A DNA stretch of 64,000 nucleotides, from positions 14,105,262 through 14,169,261 of the forward strand of contig NC_037264.1 of the NCBI RefSeq assembly GCF_000002425.4, read 5' to 3'. The notes under the pieces were generated by a model. That model had not been told where the DNA came from, did no database searches, and worked only from the letters and a program-made list of their open reading frames with translations. Source of the DNA: Physcomitrium patens (lineage: Eukaryota; Streptophyta; Bryopsida; Funariales; Funariaceae). Position 1 is the first letter of the stretch. Each line of letters opens with the position of its first letter. This document shows, piece after piece, positions 1-12,300 of the stretch. The position numbers and the translations under genes are program-made.

Positions 1-844
1 ATGGCAAATTTTGGAGGGGTATCCACATCTCCATCTTTAATCTCTAAGATCCTTGATGTAGATCTATGGCCTTCATTCATCTAAGAGCCAATTTTGTTAT
101 CAAGATTGATGGCTCTTGTAAGAGGTGAAGAAAATACCTTTTGATAAATATACCTTCATTATTGTGTTCAAAACACCTTTCTATGCTAAAATCGACTATT
201 CACATGCCTCAATCCATGCTCAATTGCAATTTTTAAGAAAGTTTTTACCTACAAGGTTCTTGGAAATTCTTATAAGATTCTTCAAAATGAGAATTTCATT
301 GCTCTACTTGTATTTTGAAGGAGATGATGCTGATCTGGTTTTTTTTATTCCACAAGGTGAATCTGGTACCACCTTTGCATTAAAAAAGCTTCCATTAATT
401 AGAAGAACCACTATATTGCTTGAATTTATTGAATTGGAGGAAATTTCAAAACTTCTATTACTAAATTTTACTAAATCTTTTAAAAAATTATAATTCTAAT
501 TCTTTCTAAATCATATAAAATTATTATAGGTGAACTCATAGGCTTTTAGTTAACCTTCATAGTAGTAACTAACAACCTCTAAATTATTAAAACTAACTAA
601 GTTACTATTCTAATTTTTTGCCTTTTATGACTTTGATCCTAATTAATCTAATTCAAGGAATTAGGCCATATTTTATACCATCACATGTTTCAATCCTAAA
701 AATTATATAAAACTAAATTCTACTTATATAAATTCTAATCTAACATGCTCAATTATCATAAAATAGGAAAATAACAAATTTTATATTTTAAAGCATAATT
801 GAGAGCTCACAATTGCGCCAAAGGTGCAAATAATAGAAGGTGAA
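1..844. other. AT-rich stretch, no element identified; one ORF of unknown origin
   Basis: This stretch is AT-rich and holds no motif I can assign. One plus-strand ORF of 122 codons (125-493) stays open although the surrounding DNA is full of stops. Its predicted product has no recognised domain, signal peptide or clear membrane segment. It may be a relic of a captured gene or of an element gag, or simply chance. I treat it as hypothetical. Confidence 0.3.
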
Positions 845-1265
845 TAATGAGTTATATGTTCTTTGTTGGAATAGGAGTAATCTTATGGAATTATAATAGA
901 CAACTAATAATTGTAAGGTCTATAATAGAGGCAAAATACATGGCAGCAAATTAAGATATAATGGAGGCAATTTGGCTAAGACAAATTTTAAAAGACATTG
1001 GACTTATGCAATAAGATGTAACTTTCATAAAGTGTGATAATTAAAGATGTCTTACTTTTGCAAAGAATCCAAAGCATCACTCAAGAACTAAGTATATTGA
1101 CATTCAACATCACTTCATAAGAAAGAAGTTTAAAATGAGAGTGATTGACATGAAGTATTGTGCAATGAAAGTCATTCTTGTTGATTTGCTAATAAAATTA
1201 CTAATTAAAGGTAGGCATCAAAAGTTGACAAAAGTACTAGATTTAAAAGCCTTTGACTAATAAGA
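845..1265 (+). pseudogene. Copia retrotransposon relic: RNase H and C-terminal end of pol
   Basis: Conceptual translation on the plus strand gives the typical order of a Copia RNase H tail: an EAKYMAAN-like motif, an IWLRQIL-like helix, a CDN motif followed by LTFAKNPKHHSRTKYIDI, an HHFIRKK motif, and a final segment resembling the LADxLTK tail. At least three in-frame stops interrupt it (TAA or TAG where CAA, GAA or CAG-type codons would be expected). Nothing upstream of the RNase H is recognisable, and the relic runs almost directly into Gypsy gag sequence at about 1,270. It is dead and 5'-truncated. The family assignment (Ty1/Copia) is strong because of motif order; the subfamily is not known. 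Confidence 0.75.
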
Positions 1266-1449
1266 AAGTCAGAGTATTATTATTGCAAAACTTATCAAAA
1301 TAAAGAGTGCAATAATATAATTACAAGAATAATTGAGGGAGTTAAGGCTTGTAATGCATCAATTCAATTTACTACCACAAGAAGAAACAAAAATTATAAA
1401 AAGTAAAGATATAAAGATAATTAGAACTGTTTCAAATCATATACTAAAT

Positions 1450-1451
<2 letters not shown>

Positions 1452-1487
<36 letters not shown>
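1452..1487. repeat. Poly-T tract, 36 nt, inside gag of copy A
   Basis: An uninterrupted run of 36 T sits where copy C has a short C/T-rich motif (CCTTTTTCC, near 17,250). The run probably grew by slippage after C-to-T changes lengthened the T tract. Confidence 0.9.
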
Positions 1488-1490
<3 letters not shown>

Positions 1491-3560
1491 TAGTGGAATA
1501 CCATTCAAGCACTAGAGTACTAAAAATTAGCTTACTTGAGAAATTTGATGGTATAAAATCAAAGTTTTGAGGATTCATCAATCAAATACAACTAGCAATT
1601 GAACTTCAATCCTAAAGCTAGCCAAGTCGAAGATCACAAGTTGAATTTATTAGAATACTACTTTTTGATACTACATTATTATAGTTTTTATCTTTTTTAA
1701 ATAATATGATTTAATATTAGATAATAAAGAAGCATTCTTGGCAAAGTTTTAATCTATGTATAGAGAATATAATGTAGTTCATATTACAACAAATAAAAGC
1801 CATATTTTTTAATAAAAAAATCAATTTATAATATTATATATTTTAAAATTTTAAAAACTTGTAATTATTATTAAATGAGATGATATTTCTTTTATTAGAT
1901 AATTATTTTATAGATAATAATATGTAGTAAAGAAATTGATGCTCAATTTACTTGACTCTCAAATATTAATTCAAATAATTGATTTTGTTGTAAATTGTGT
2001 CAATTGATATTTTGAATTTTGATCTAAGAATTGCATAAGTAAATTCTAATATTATCATAATTCAATGGTAATACAAATGTCTTTTCAATACATATATTTA
2101 AAAATAAAAGTCATGCAAATTAATGCAATATGTTTCAAACTTCTTATTGAACAAGATAAGACTTGTCATTGTCAAGAAGAATTGTATTTATATTCTAGAA
2201 AATCAAAGCATATTGCTCAACATTATGCAAAGAAGTGATACAATTATAAAATAAAAAGTATAATTTTCAAAGATGATAATTTGTCAAAAAATAAGTTTGT
2301 CCAGCTTTAATAGGGATCATGTGGCTAGAACCTTAAACAATACCTAATGAAGGTCTTATTTTTTCCTCAAATCCTTCTCCTTATTTTATAATAGATGTTA
2401 ATTTAGGACCTAAATATCACAAAGCCTCTACCTTGCTAGATTTAAGAGCCTCAACTTATTTTTTAGATGAAAAGTTTATCAAAAGATATAACAATTTTTT
2501 TCTTTTTAAATGAAACATATTTATGTAGAAGTCATAGATGCTCATCTATTGTCCTTTAGTGATGTTATTCATGAAAAATTTCCTTTAGAAGTAATAACTA
2601 ATAGTCATAGTAGTTTTTTGGTATTTAATATCATTAGGTCTCCTTCTAATCTAATTATTTTAGATTTATCATAATTAACAAAGTATAATTTTTAAATAAA
2701 TTGGATTTTTTATATTTTTAATTTTTTTAAAATTATAACTAAGAGTATAGTTAATCAAGTAAAAAGTCATTAGTCTAGTACAACCAAACATGTCTTTGTA
2801 GGTGGAAGAATTTTTTTGCATGCTGCAAAAGAAAAGATCATCTAATGTTATTCATGCTAGACTTATTTCTAATGGTAGAAAGACTTCAAATGGCATTTGT
2901 AGTCAATATCAAGATTTTTAAGTTGTATTTGAAAAGAAGAATATAGATATTTTTTTAGAACATCATTCCTATGATTGCTCAATTGACCTTTAAAAAGAAA
3001 TTCAACCTCTATTCAGAGTAATCTATAGTTTATATTAAAATAAATTACTTGAATTCAAAGAATATATTATAGAAAATTTGTCCAAGAACTTCATTTGCTA
3101 TTCCAAATTTTCAACAAGAGTTCCAATTTTATTTGTGAAGAAAAAAAATGGATCATTATGGATACACATAGATTATAAACAACTCAATAAGATCACCATA
3201 AAATATAAGTGTCTACTATCTTTAATATTTAGATTTCTTAATCAATTGAATTAAAGTAAGATTTATATAAAAATGGATCTCTATGGAATATATAATTTGA
3301 TATGCATCAAAGAAAGAGATGAATAGAAGATTGTATTTTGACCTTGGTATAGATATTTTGAATATAATATCATGCTTTTTGGACTTATAAAGACACTAGC
3401 AACTTTTAAACATCTAATAAATGATGTCTTTTGAGAATTTTTGGATGATTTTATTATCTATTATCTAAACATCTTAATCTATTTTAAGAATATAAAAGAA
3501 CATGATTTTTATATTTTTTATCTATTACAAAAACTAAGAGATGTATAACTCTATCCCAAG

Positions 3561-3565
<5 letters not shown>

Positions 3566-3594
<29 letters not shown>
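3566..3594. repeat. (AT)n microsatellite inside RT of copy A
   Basis: An alternating AT run interrupts the reverse transcriptase region of copy A between the segments that match copy C near 19,340. It lies in decayed coding sequence and has no apparent function. Confidence 0.8.
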
Positions 3595-3598
<4 letters not shown>

Positions 3599-6408
3599 CT
3601 ATTCAAGTCGACTTCTTACGATATATTATTTCAAATGATGGACTTTTGATAGATCCTACAAAAATTTAAACTATTATAGATTGAAAGATCCCAAAATGAT
3701 AAAAGATGTCTAATATTTTTTTAGAATTTGCCAATTACTATCAGATTTTTATCAAAGAATTCTTTCAAATTTTATCTCCATTGACATGTTTGACTTGTAA
3801 AGATAAACTTCAATAGAATCAAGAAGCAAAAGCATCATTTAAAGCTTTCAAGTCAGCCTTTGTTTTTATATCAATCTTGTATTGCCTTAACTTTTTTAAG
3901 CCATTTTTTTATAGAAACAAATACATCAGACTTTGCTTTGACTATCATAATGTTATAAATGGAAAGAAGTGATGAACTTCATCTAATAGCTTTTTATTTA
4001 AATAGGTTTTCAGTAATCAAGATCAATTACAAGATCCATCATAAAAAACTTCTTGCAATCATGAATTTATTTCAAAAATAGTGTTATTATATACAAAGCA
4101 CTCTTAATCCTATCATCATATATATGAAACACAAGAATCTTGAGTATTTTATGTTAACACATATTTTGAATTGTTACAAAGTCCACTAGAGCATGCCATT
4201 ATTAAGAATCAAATTCAAGATCAATTATCGACTAAAAAAATAACAAGATTTATTTAATACACTCTCTAAAATATTTTACTTTATATCAAAAGAAAGACAT
4301 GCTATTTTTTTTATCAACAACAAACAATTCTCATGATGCTAGAGTATCTTCACCTTCAAGTAATGAAATCAAAATTAACTATTGATGCAACTTTTATTGA
4401 GCAAGTTCAATCAAGTATGTCTTTTGATTTTCTTATTTGTGATATTAAAGAAAATCCTTCAAAGTCTTATTATACTTTTAAGTTTGAATTGAAGAACAAT
4501 CTATTATATTTTAAAAGATATATATATAAAAGATGAACTTATATATTTGAAAAGATGAAGCTTGATTATGTATTCTTCAATCTTATCTTGACTTTTGAAC
4601 AGTAAGACATTTTGGATACAATAAAACTTTAGAATTAGTATTCAAATATTTTTGGTGGCTTTAAATGTGAAATGCAATCAAAGATTTTTTTACAATCTTT
4701 TAATATTTTCTTAAGATCAAAAACTCCTCATCATTGATCTTATAGACTTTTTCAGCCATTATTTATTTCAAAATAATCATAGTCTTCTATTTCTATGGAT
4801 TTTATCATAGATCTTCTAATATTTGGTCTTTATGACTCTATATTTGTGATATTAGATTTTTTCAATAAGATTTCATATTTTATACCATGTACAAAATTTA
4901 TTATAGGTAAAAAATCAACCAATCTCTTTTTTGACAATATCTATGTCTATCATAAATTACTTAAGGATATTATATTAAATAAAAGAACTTAGTTTGTTAG
5001 AAGATTTTGAAGAACACTTTTCAAAATTCTAAAAGAGGATAGAAACCTATCTTTGGCCTTCTATCTTCAAACTCATCAACAAACACATCATGTAAATCAA
5101 GTTTTAGAATAATATTTGAGGTGTATCATCAACTACTAACAAGATAATTGAATAATACTTTTGTCATTGGTAGAGTTTACTTATAATAATAATAATACAT
5201 TCTTCTATGCAACAAACACCTTTCTTTACTAATTATGATTATCATCCACAATTTGATGTTTTTTATTTTTCAAAAGATGATAAATTTATAGCAAAAGATT
5301 TATCAAATCATTAATTTGAATTGCATACATCAATAAAGGTATAATTAAAAGAAGCTCAAGAACAAAACAAGAGCAATTCAAATGCCCATTGCAAAGAATA
5401 ACTTCATTTCTACATTGATAATAAAATATGATTGCTTTAGTATAGTATTAAAACTATTTGCTTCTATGATAAGTTGGATTATGGTAGATTTAAGCTATTT
5501 TATATATGTGAAAAAGTCAATCTAATTGCTAATTGAGCTCATCTATAAGAATCTATGACAATCCATCTCATATTTCACATATTTCTTTTGGAGCCATATA
5601 AGACAATGAATATTTCAAAAAAAAAGATAAATATCAATGCCTTCTATAGAAATGAATAATAATTAAGAATTTAAGATAGAAAAAATCTAAGACTTGATGT
5701 AGTGCTAATTTAGATTGAAATATCTTATTCATTGGTATAGATATAATATTAGCAAATGTACATAAGAGCCAACAAAAAAAACTTATAAATGTAGCAAAGA
5801 AGAACAAAACTTTTCATCAATGATATCCTTTAAAACCAAGATGAAGGATATCAAATCTTTACTATAAAAAAATATAATTTAAAAAAAATTTATTCTATCT
5901 TTTATCCTTATTTGTAGTTTTTGTATAATTTTTGTATTAAGAAGATGAAAAATCAATAGTCAAAAAATTCAACTGAAGAGCCATTATTTATTGACTTATC
6001 AAATGAGACATTGTAATTATCACAACCTTCAAGACTATATTATAGAGATGAAGACCTTGAAGAGTCACATGTTCTTCCTCAAATAATTTTTAAGTTTCAA
6101 TTTATTTAATATCACGATCTAAAAAGAAAGTCTTGATGTTTGGTGATTTTATTTGAAGTATAAACAATTCCTAATGGTATTATAAATATTTTATTTAAAT
6201 AAAGTTATAAAGGTCTCAACAATAATCAAATAATAAGGTATTCTTTTTGTCCTAAAATGAAACATTATTAATGATTGACAGGACCTATGAATTACCTTTA
6301 CAAGAAATAAAGATTAGAATATATGGCAAATATAATTTTTTGCATTTTAGACTTCTTTGACATTTAATCACTATTCTTCATGGAATTCATTTCAAAAAGA
6401 GAAGATAA

Positions 6409-6957
6409 TGTCACAGACACATATTTATCATATATATTATTTAGGTAATATGAATAAGTAGAAATATATAAAAATAGATTAATTTCATAATATTTTTAAA
6501 GAAACCTTTTCAAAAGTTCTATAGATGCTACTTTGACTTTACATGTGTTTATAGTTGATTGATAGGATAGAAACTTGGTCAACAAGTTAATTATGTACTA
6601 TATATATTGATAACTTATAGAACAAGATAACTATATGGTATCCATATAGAAAACTTGTTTTGCAAGTTATGATATGTATTGTACAAAGTCAACATGTTTT
6701 GGAGGTCCTATAGAATGTCACCACATAATTCTTAAATAAATAATATATATAAAAGCAAGAGTGAAGCCTTCTTCACTCTTATCAATTCCTTTTTTGTTTC
6801 TAGTCTAGTTTCAAGAGTCTCTAGTTTTTTTTTATCTTTTGGTATTAGTCATTCTAGTTTTATTTTGATATACATACTTTCTTATTTCTATTTTGTCATA
6901 TTTCTTTGAGATGGTCTCACTTATTTATTTGCTTTTATCAAGTTCTTGTCCTTCATA
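6409..6957 (+). repeat. 3' LTR of Gypsy copy A
   Basis: It begins TGTCACAGACAC, after a purine-rich stretch, and ends near TTCTTGTCCTTCATA. It matches the 560-bp LTRs of copy C over its full length, including the conserved block around the TATATATA promoter-like motif and the AGAGTGAAGCC block after it. It lacks a clean TGACA end because of transitions. Confidence 0.8.
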
Positions 6958-7369
6958 ATAGATTACAAACTTTGCTAATAAGTTAGCTACCTATTACACA
7001 TGTTGATAGCTTATAGTATAAGTTAACCATGTAATATTCATATATGAAACTTCTCTTGTAAGTTAAACACATATCATATAAGTTGGACATACATTTGAGG
7101 ATATGTGTATAAAGTGAATTAGACATGTCCATGTATTAGAGCATTTTTATATAGCTCCTAATTAAATGGTATATATAAAGGTAAGAGTGAGGTCTTTCTC
7201 ACTCTTATGAATTCTTTTCTTGCTTCTAGTTTAATTCCAAAGATCTTTGGTTTTTTTTTGTCTTTTAGTAATAACTATTATACTTTATTTTTAACTATAT
7301 ATATATATATATATTTTAAAAACATCACACTTATTCATTTGCAATCATCAAATTCTTATCTTTGATACA
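6958..7369 (+). repeat. Second LTR, 5'-truncated, in tandem with the first
   Basis: It is homologous to roughly LTR positions 175-560 and starts immediately after the first LTR. It contains the same blocks in order (AAGTTAGC, the TATATATA box, GAGTGAGGTCTTTCTCACTC, the TTCTTATCTTTGATA end). A (TA)n run has grown at about 7,295-7,315, where copy C has CAATATACATACTT. Confidence 0.7.
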
Positions 7370-7708
7370 AGTTGACTCTGTGGTTTACATTTAGAAAACT
7401 TATCTTACAAATTAGAAATATATCTTACAAGTTAGACATATATTGGAGATCATATAAAACATGACTATATAGCTCTTAAATAGATAATATATATAGAAGC
7501 AAGATTAAAGCCTTCTTTATTTTTAATTTTTTTTCTTACTTTTTTTCTAATTTTAAGAATCTTCGGTATTTTATTTTTTTAACAATAGCCGTTTTAGATT
7601 CTTCTCATATATATATATATATATATAAATATATATATAATTTTCTTCATCTTTCTTCAAAAAATATCTTATTTATTTATTTAAATTCTTTGAATTCTTA
7701 TCTTTAAT
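7370..7708 (+). repeat. Third LTR fragment, more 5'-truncated
   Basis: It starts at about LTR position 225 (GTTGACTCTGTGGTTTACAT matches the CTAACTATGTGGCCCACAT region of copy C) and ends near TTCTTATCTTTAATA. A (TA)n run at about 7,608-7,640 occupies the same LTR position as the run in the second fragment. Confidence 0.65.
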
Positions 7709-8751
7709 AATGATGCATCCAATCATCTATTTTGATTTTTAAAAAATATCATGTTTTAATATTATTCTATTTTTTTAGACTACATCTTAAAATACTAATT
7801 TAAACCTTTCTATTTATAAGCTATAAAAATTCTTATCAAAAGTTATTATGACTCTCAAATTTAGATCAATAAAATCTCTAATAAAACTAGAAGAAAAAAT
7901 TATAATAGAAAAAAATACTTAAACTTTACTATTATTGTATTCCGTATCCTAAGTCCTATGCACAATTCTCAAAATTTTCAATCAATATATAATGACATAG
8001 AAAATTAACTTAGATTCAATTACTATCTTACCTCTTTTGTATTTACTTCTATTTTTTTAAATATCATCTTTAGTTATCTAAAGTATCTCAAGTCCATTTA
8101 TTCTCTAATTGGAATTTTATAATCATAATTTATAGCAACATCCACTAATACACCAAATTTTTGGCCCTTGAAGAAAATTATATCATTTGCATTCATTGGA
8201 AGTAAGTCTAAAAATAATTAATTGCAAACAAAAAACATCAATATTAAATAACAAACTTAATGGTCTAACAAGTATTTATGCAACAACACATTAAGGCCTT
8301 AAAAGCCAAACTAATAGTTAATCTACTAATATATAAAAAATCAAGTTGTTCCAAATAAAACTCAAATCTATTATAAATTAACCAGTATTGATATAATACA
8401 GCTCAAAATTCATAATGGTGACCTTAAAAATATTTATTAGACACTATTTTATTACAAAAGAGAGTGCAAAAGTTTTAAAAATATGTATAAGATTTATGGC
8501 AAATTGGCTTGAAGAATTAATTAAATCTACATATTGACTAAATATAATATCTTTAAACTAATATATATTAATAGTAAATAAAAAATATTGATTAAATTAC
8601 TAGCTATAACATTTATATTTTAAAAGATTTAATATTATAATATAATTAAAATTAAAGATGAGCTAATAAACTCATTGAATTCAATTCTACCACGGTAATC
8701 ACTTTGATTATTATACAAAATATTAAACAACTACTACAACCTAAAATGCCA
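7709..8751. other. AT-rich stretch without recognised features
   Basis: This is very AT-rich DNA with no long ORF, no LTR match that I can see and no RNA gene. It is probably decayed element sequence, judged only from composition and surroundings. Confidence 0.5.
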
Positions 8752-8861
8752 TCTTGAAAATAATAAAAATTCAAAGAATGTAAATAAAAAATAAGAAATT
8801 TTTAAAAGAAAGATTTTAAAATAAAATAAGTATATATATATATATATATAAGTATATATAA

Positions 8862-8910
<49 letters not shown>

Positions 8911-9357
8911 AAGAAATTGGAATAGCTAATGCAAAAGACTAGAAAACCAGAAATTCTTAAACAAAGACTAAAAGCAAGAAATAAGTTAAGAAGAGTAAAA
9001 AAGACTTCAATTTTGCCTATATATGTACTTTATAGCTAAAAACTATGTGGCAACATTCTATAGGACCTTCAATATATGTCAAATTTGCAAGACAAGCTTT
9101 TTATATGTGCGTTATAAGTCCAACTTGTATCACAAGTAGCAAACATATGTAACACATGATCAACTTGTTAGCAAAGTTTTCAATCTACTAATCATCTATA
9201 AATATATATATATATAAAAAAATCATGTTTGTGAAGATTCTAAAAAATTTTATTTATAAAAAATTCTTAATTTTTATTTTTATTTTTATTTTTATTTATT
9301 TCTATATATTTATATTATCTAAGTAAATATTTGAATAAATATGTTAATTGTGATACA
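8752..9357 (-). repeat. Solo LTR of the Gypsy family, minus strand
   Basis: The reverse complement matches the copy C LTR in order: the GTTTACTTAG/AAGTAAGT region, the AACAAGTTG block, the TATA-box region, and the end near 8,752. No internal element sequence adjoins either side, so it is a solo LTR. A (TA)n array (about 8,830-8,908) has expanded inside it, at the LTR position where copy C has AAGTATGTATATT on this strand. Confidence 0.7.
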
Positions 9358-12300
9358 TCAATGCTTTGAACTAAATATCAATATTTTTCTAATTATATTT
9401 TTTGGAGATTATACTTTGATAGATACAAATCTAGACTAAATTCAAACTTTATTTAAATTTTGGTAGTTTATATTAGGCATCAATTTTTAATATTGGCCTT
9501 TTGAATCTACATTACATAAGTGTCTAAAGGTACATTTCAAATAAGATGAAGTCAATATTGACATATATATCTAAATAAACAAAATTTAAAAGAATTAATG
9601 ATATAAAGAGAACTTGACCAATAGAGTCCAAATATTAGAAGGTAGGTTGGAAATACTTGACTTATTAAATAATTAGATGGCTAAGTTGACTTCAATAGCT
9701 TAAGATACAAATACTTAATAAATCTACTTTTATAACTCAAAGATAAAGCTATGTTGAACAAGTTGATTAAAGATGGAATGATCATTGTTGTATTATGGTT
9801 CAACTACCATATGAAAATATTGTATTTATATATTTGATATATGATTTACTAAGTAGTATGGTAAGAGCCATATTAATGAATTTTAATTGGTTATAGAATG
9901 GAATTGGATTACTACCATAAAAAGAGGTTGTTTGAAAGGACTATTATAAGAATTTATATAACTTTATTTTTTTTTTATAGTGACTTTTGAAGTTGATCTT
10001 ATTAATAGTAACTTTTAAATATTTAAAGCTACCCTTGTTAGACATTGATAATCCTTGAAGTTTTATTTTGATTCTTTTAATTAGTATTTAGGGCATAAAT
10101 TATATAAATCTTATGAAAAAAAAGATTAGAGAGGGTTCTTAGAAGCAAAAAGAAAAGTTAGGACATCCATATGAATGAATGGAGATGGATGATAAAAATC
10201 TCTATTCCTATTGGAAAAAAATCATGTCCAATGGGCCTCAAGGAGGTTGCTCGAGGCCTTATTAGGAATTAGGGTTATTCTTTCGGAAGCATTCAAACTT
10301 TGGAAGCTAAAGTTAGTAATTTTAGATTTTTGCCTATTTTTTTGGTAAAACTTTTGTGTAATTTGGAATTTATATGAAAGAAATATGGATGCTCAAAGTT
10401 AAGGTATTGATTATGTACTTACTATCACTCTTTTGGACATAAAGAATGCATATATTGCCAATCCTTTATTGCTTTAATTGCCAATCCTATATGCACTCTT
10501 TATGTCCAAACTTGCAAATCAAATGGTAGTAAGTGACTTGATTCACTACTAATTGTATTCTGAGCTATATCTTGAAAAATTCGATGAGATTTTGGATAAA
10601 AATTCCTAACAATTTGTATAGTCATCTTAATAAACTTTTTGCACAAATTTTGTGGCATTTGAATTTTGGATTTTTGAAATATGAAGAAAATAGTGCTTGG
10701 GTGCTTATAAGTTAGGATTTAAAGCATCTTCTAGGATTTCTAAGATACCGAAAGATCGGTAGCAATTTTATGGTGTTATATTTTGACACAATTATATGCT
10801 AAAAATATAACTAAAAATAATTTTTTAATTAATATTCTATTATATTAATTCAACAAGAATTCAAAATATTTTTATAAGGCTTTTATGAAAGTCTCTTAGT
10901 CTATTTTCTTGTCTTAATAGCAAGTACATAAAAATTAGTTAATATTTTTATCTTCTAGGATATAGAAACTCTTTTACTGCCATAGAAAGGCCATAAATTG
11001 TTAAAATCATGGTAGAAGAAATAAATGGTTGGTATAGTTGATACTAGGATCATGTTGAAAGTGAGATTATATCTAAACTGTTTGGATTATTAGATTATCA
11101 CAAAATTTTGTGATAATCTAACGGTGTGCTTTAGAGATATTTGATTTTTAGCACAAGAGGGTTTCAAAAGCTGGCAGTTTGGGGTTGGATAGGATTTTTG
11201 TGATATGTGGAGATCTACTAGTTGGATCAAGGTGAAATTTTTCATGGTATTAAAGGACTTAAAGATCAAGTTACACACCAATTTTGAGTCAAAGTTAATA
11301 GTTAGAGAAGGAGAAATCACTGCTAGGATTTGTACTTCAATTATTAAGTTGGCGACTGAGTGTCATTAGTGCAATTTTTGGAGGTTTTCTCACAATCTAT
11401 AAGTTGGATTGGGCTGAAAATTCTTGAACATATAGAAGACTTATATTTATAATTGCATGCAAAATTTTACATCAAATGAATGATTAGATTAGAAGTTATA
11501 ATTTATTAAAGCTCACTAATTAGGATTGGGACATATAAGAAAAATCTAAATTGCTTAAATATAAAAGTAAGAAGATAATTGAAATTTATGTGTAATTGAG
11601 GTTACTAAGAAGAGTGTTTTTTAGCACTTTTGAATCAAAAATTGGATTATATTCTTCTCATATGGATGAAACCTATTAGGGTTTTTTTGGATGTTTGTGA
11701 AACACAACCTCACCTTCCACAACTAGATGTCTGGTGCATTCTCAAAGAAGAAAATACATAATATGATAACAATTCATTTTTTTGTAGTAAAGCTAAAGAG
11801 TAATAACTATGTTATATAAACATTTGAGTAAAACTGAATGATTCGAACAAAAGTTATGAATTTTTAAAGTTTAAGAAAAAAAAATTCTTTGCAGAAAAAA
11901 ATATGTTTTGAAGAGTTTTGTTGCAATTTGGGTATTTTATACAAAATAAAGAGGTTTTGTGAGCCATGACTTTGTATATAAATTAAAATTAGAATAAATC
12001 ACTTATTAGAGCTTAGTCAATAAGTTAAAACTAAACTCTCTACAACTAGATATCCCGAGTACATCTAGATTGTAAATCATGCCACATGATATTATAGGAA
12101 TGAAGAATATTATTGAAACACATTTAAAAAATTGGAACCTCTCATTGATTATCTAAGCCTATTACTTATCTAATAAGGATAGCAAGTTATCATTTTTAGA
12201 TATAAGTGTTGTTTAAAGTCAAATCATTGTTGGAATAGAGAGAATTACCTCAAGAATGCATTGAACTTTTAGCTATTATTAATTACTCAACCTAGTTTTA

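Larger units (their letters stand above)
1270..6957 (+). mobile_element. Gypsy chromovirus copy A, strongly decayed, 5'-truncated
   Basis: The block aligns by eye along its whole length with copy C (16,305-22,691) and is the same or a sister family. Recognisable parts in order are gag (about 1,280-2,240, with a CCHC-type knuckle region near 2,180), aspartic protease (about 2,390-2,700), reverse transcriptase (about 3,000-3,700), RNase H (about 3,850-4,260), integrase (about 4,450-5,250), chromodomain (about 5,660-5,810), the extra ORF (about 5,948-6,390) and a 3' LTR (6,409-6,957). Every domain is broken by stops and frameshifts. The reverse transcriptase YxDD site reads Y-L-N-I at 3,472-3,483, so it is catalytically dead. 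No 5' LTR is present: a Copia RNase H relic lies directly upstream. Differences from copy C are mainly C-to-T and G-to-A. Confidence 0.85.
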
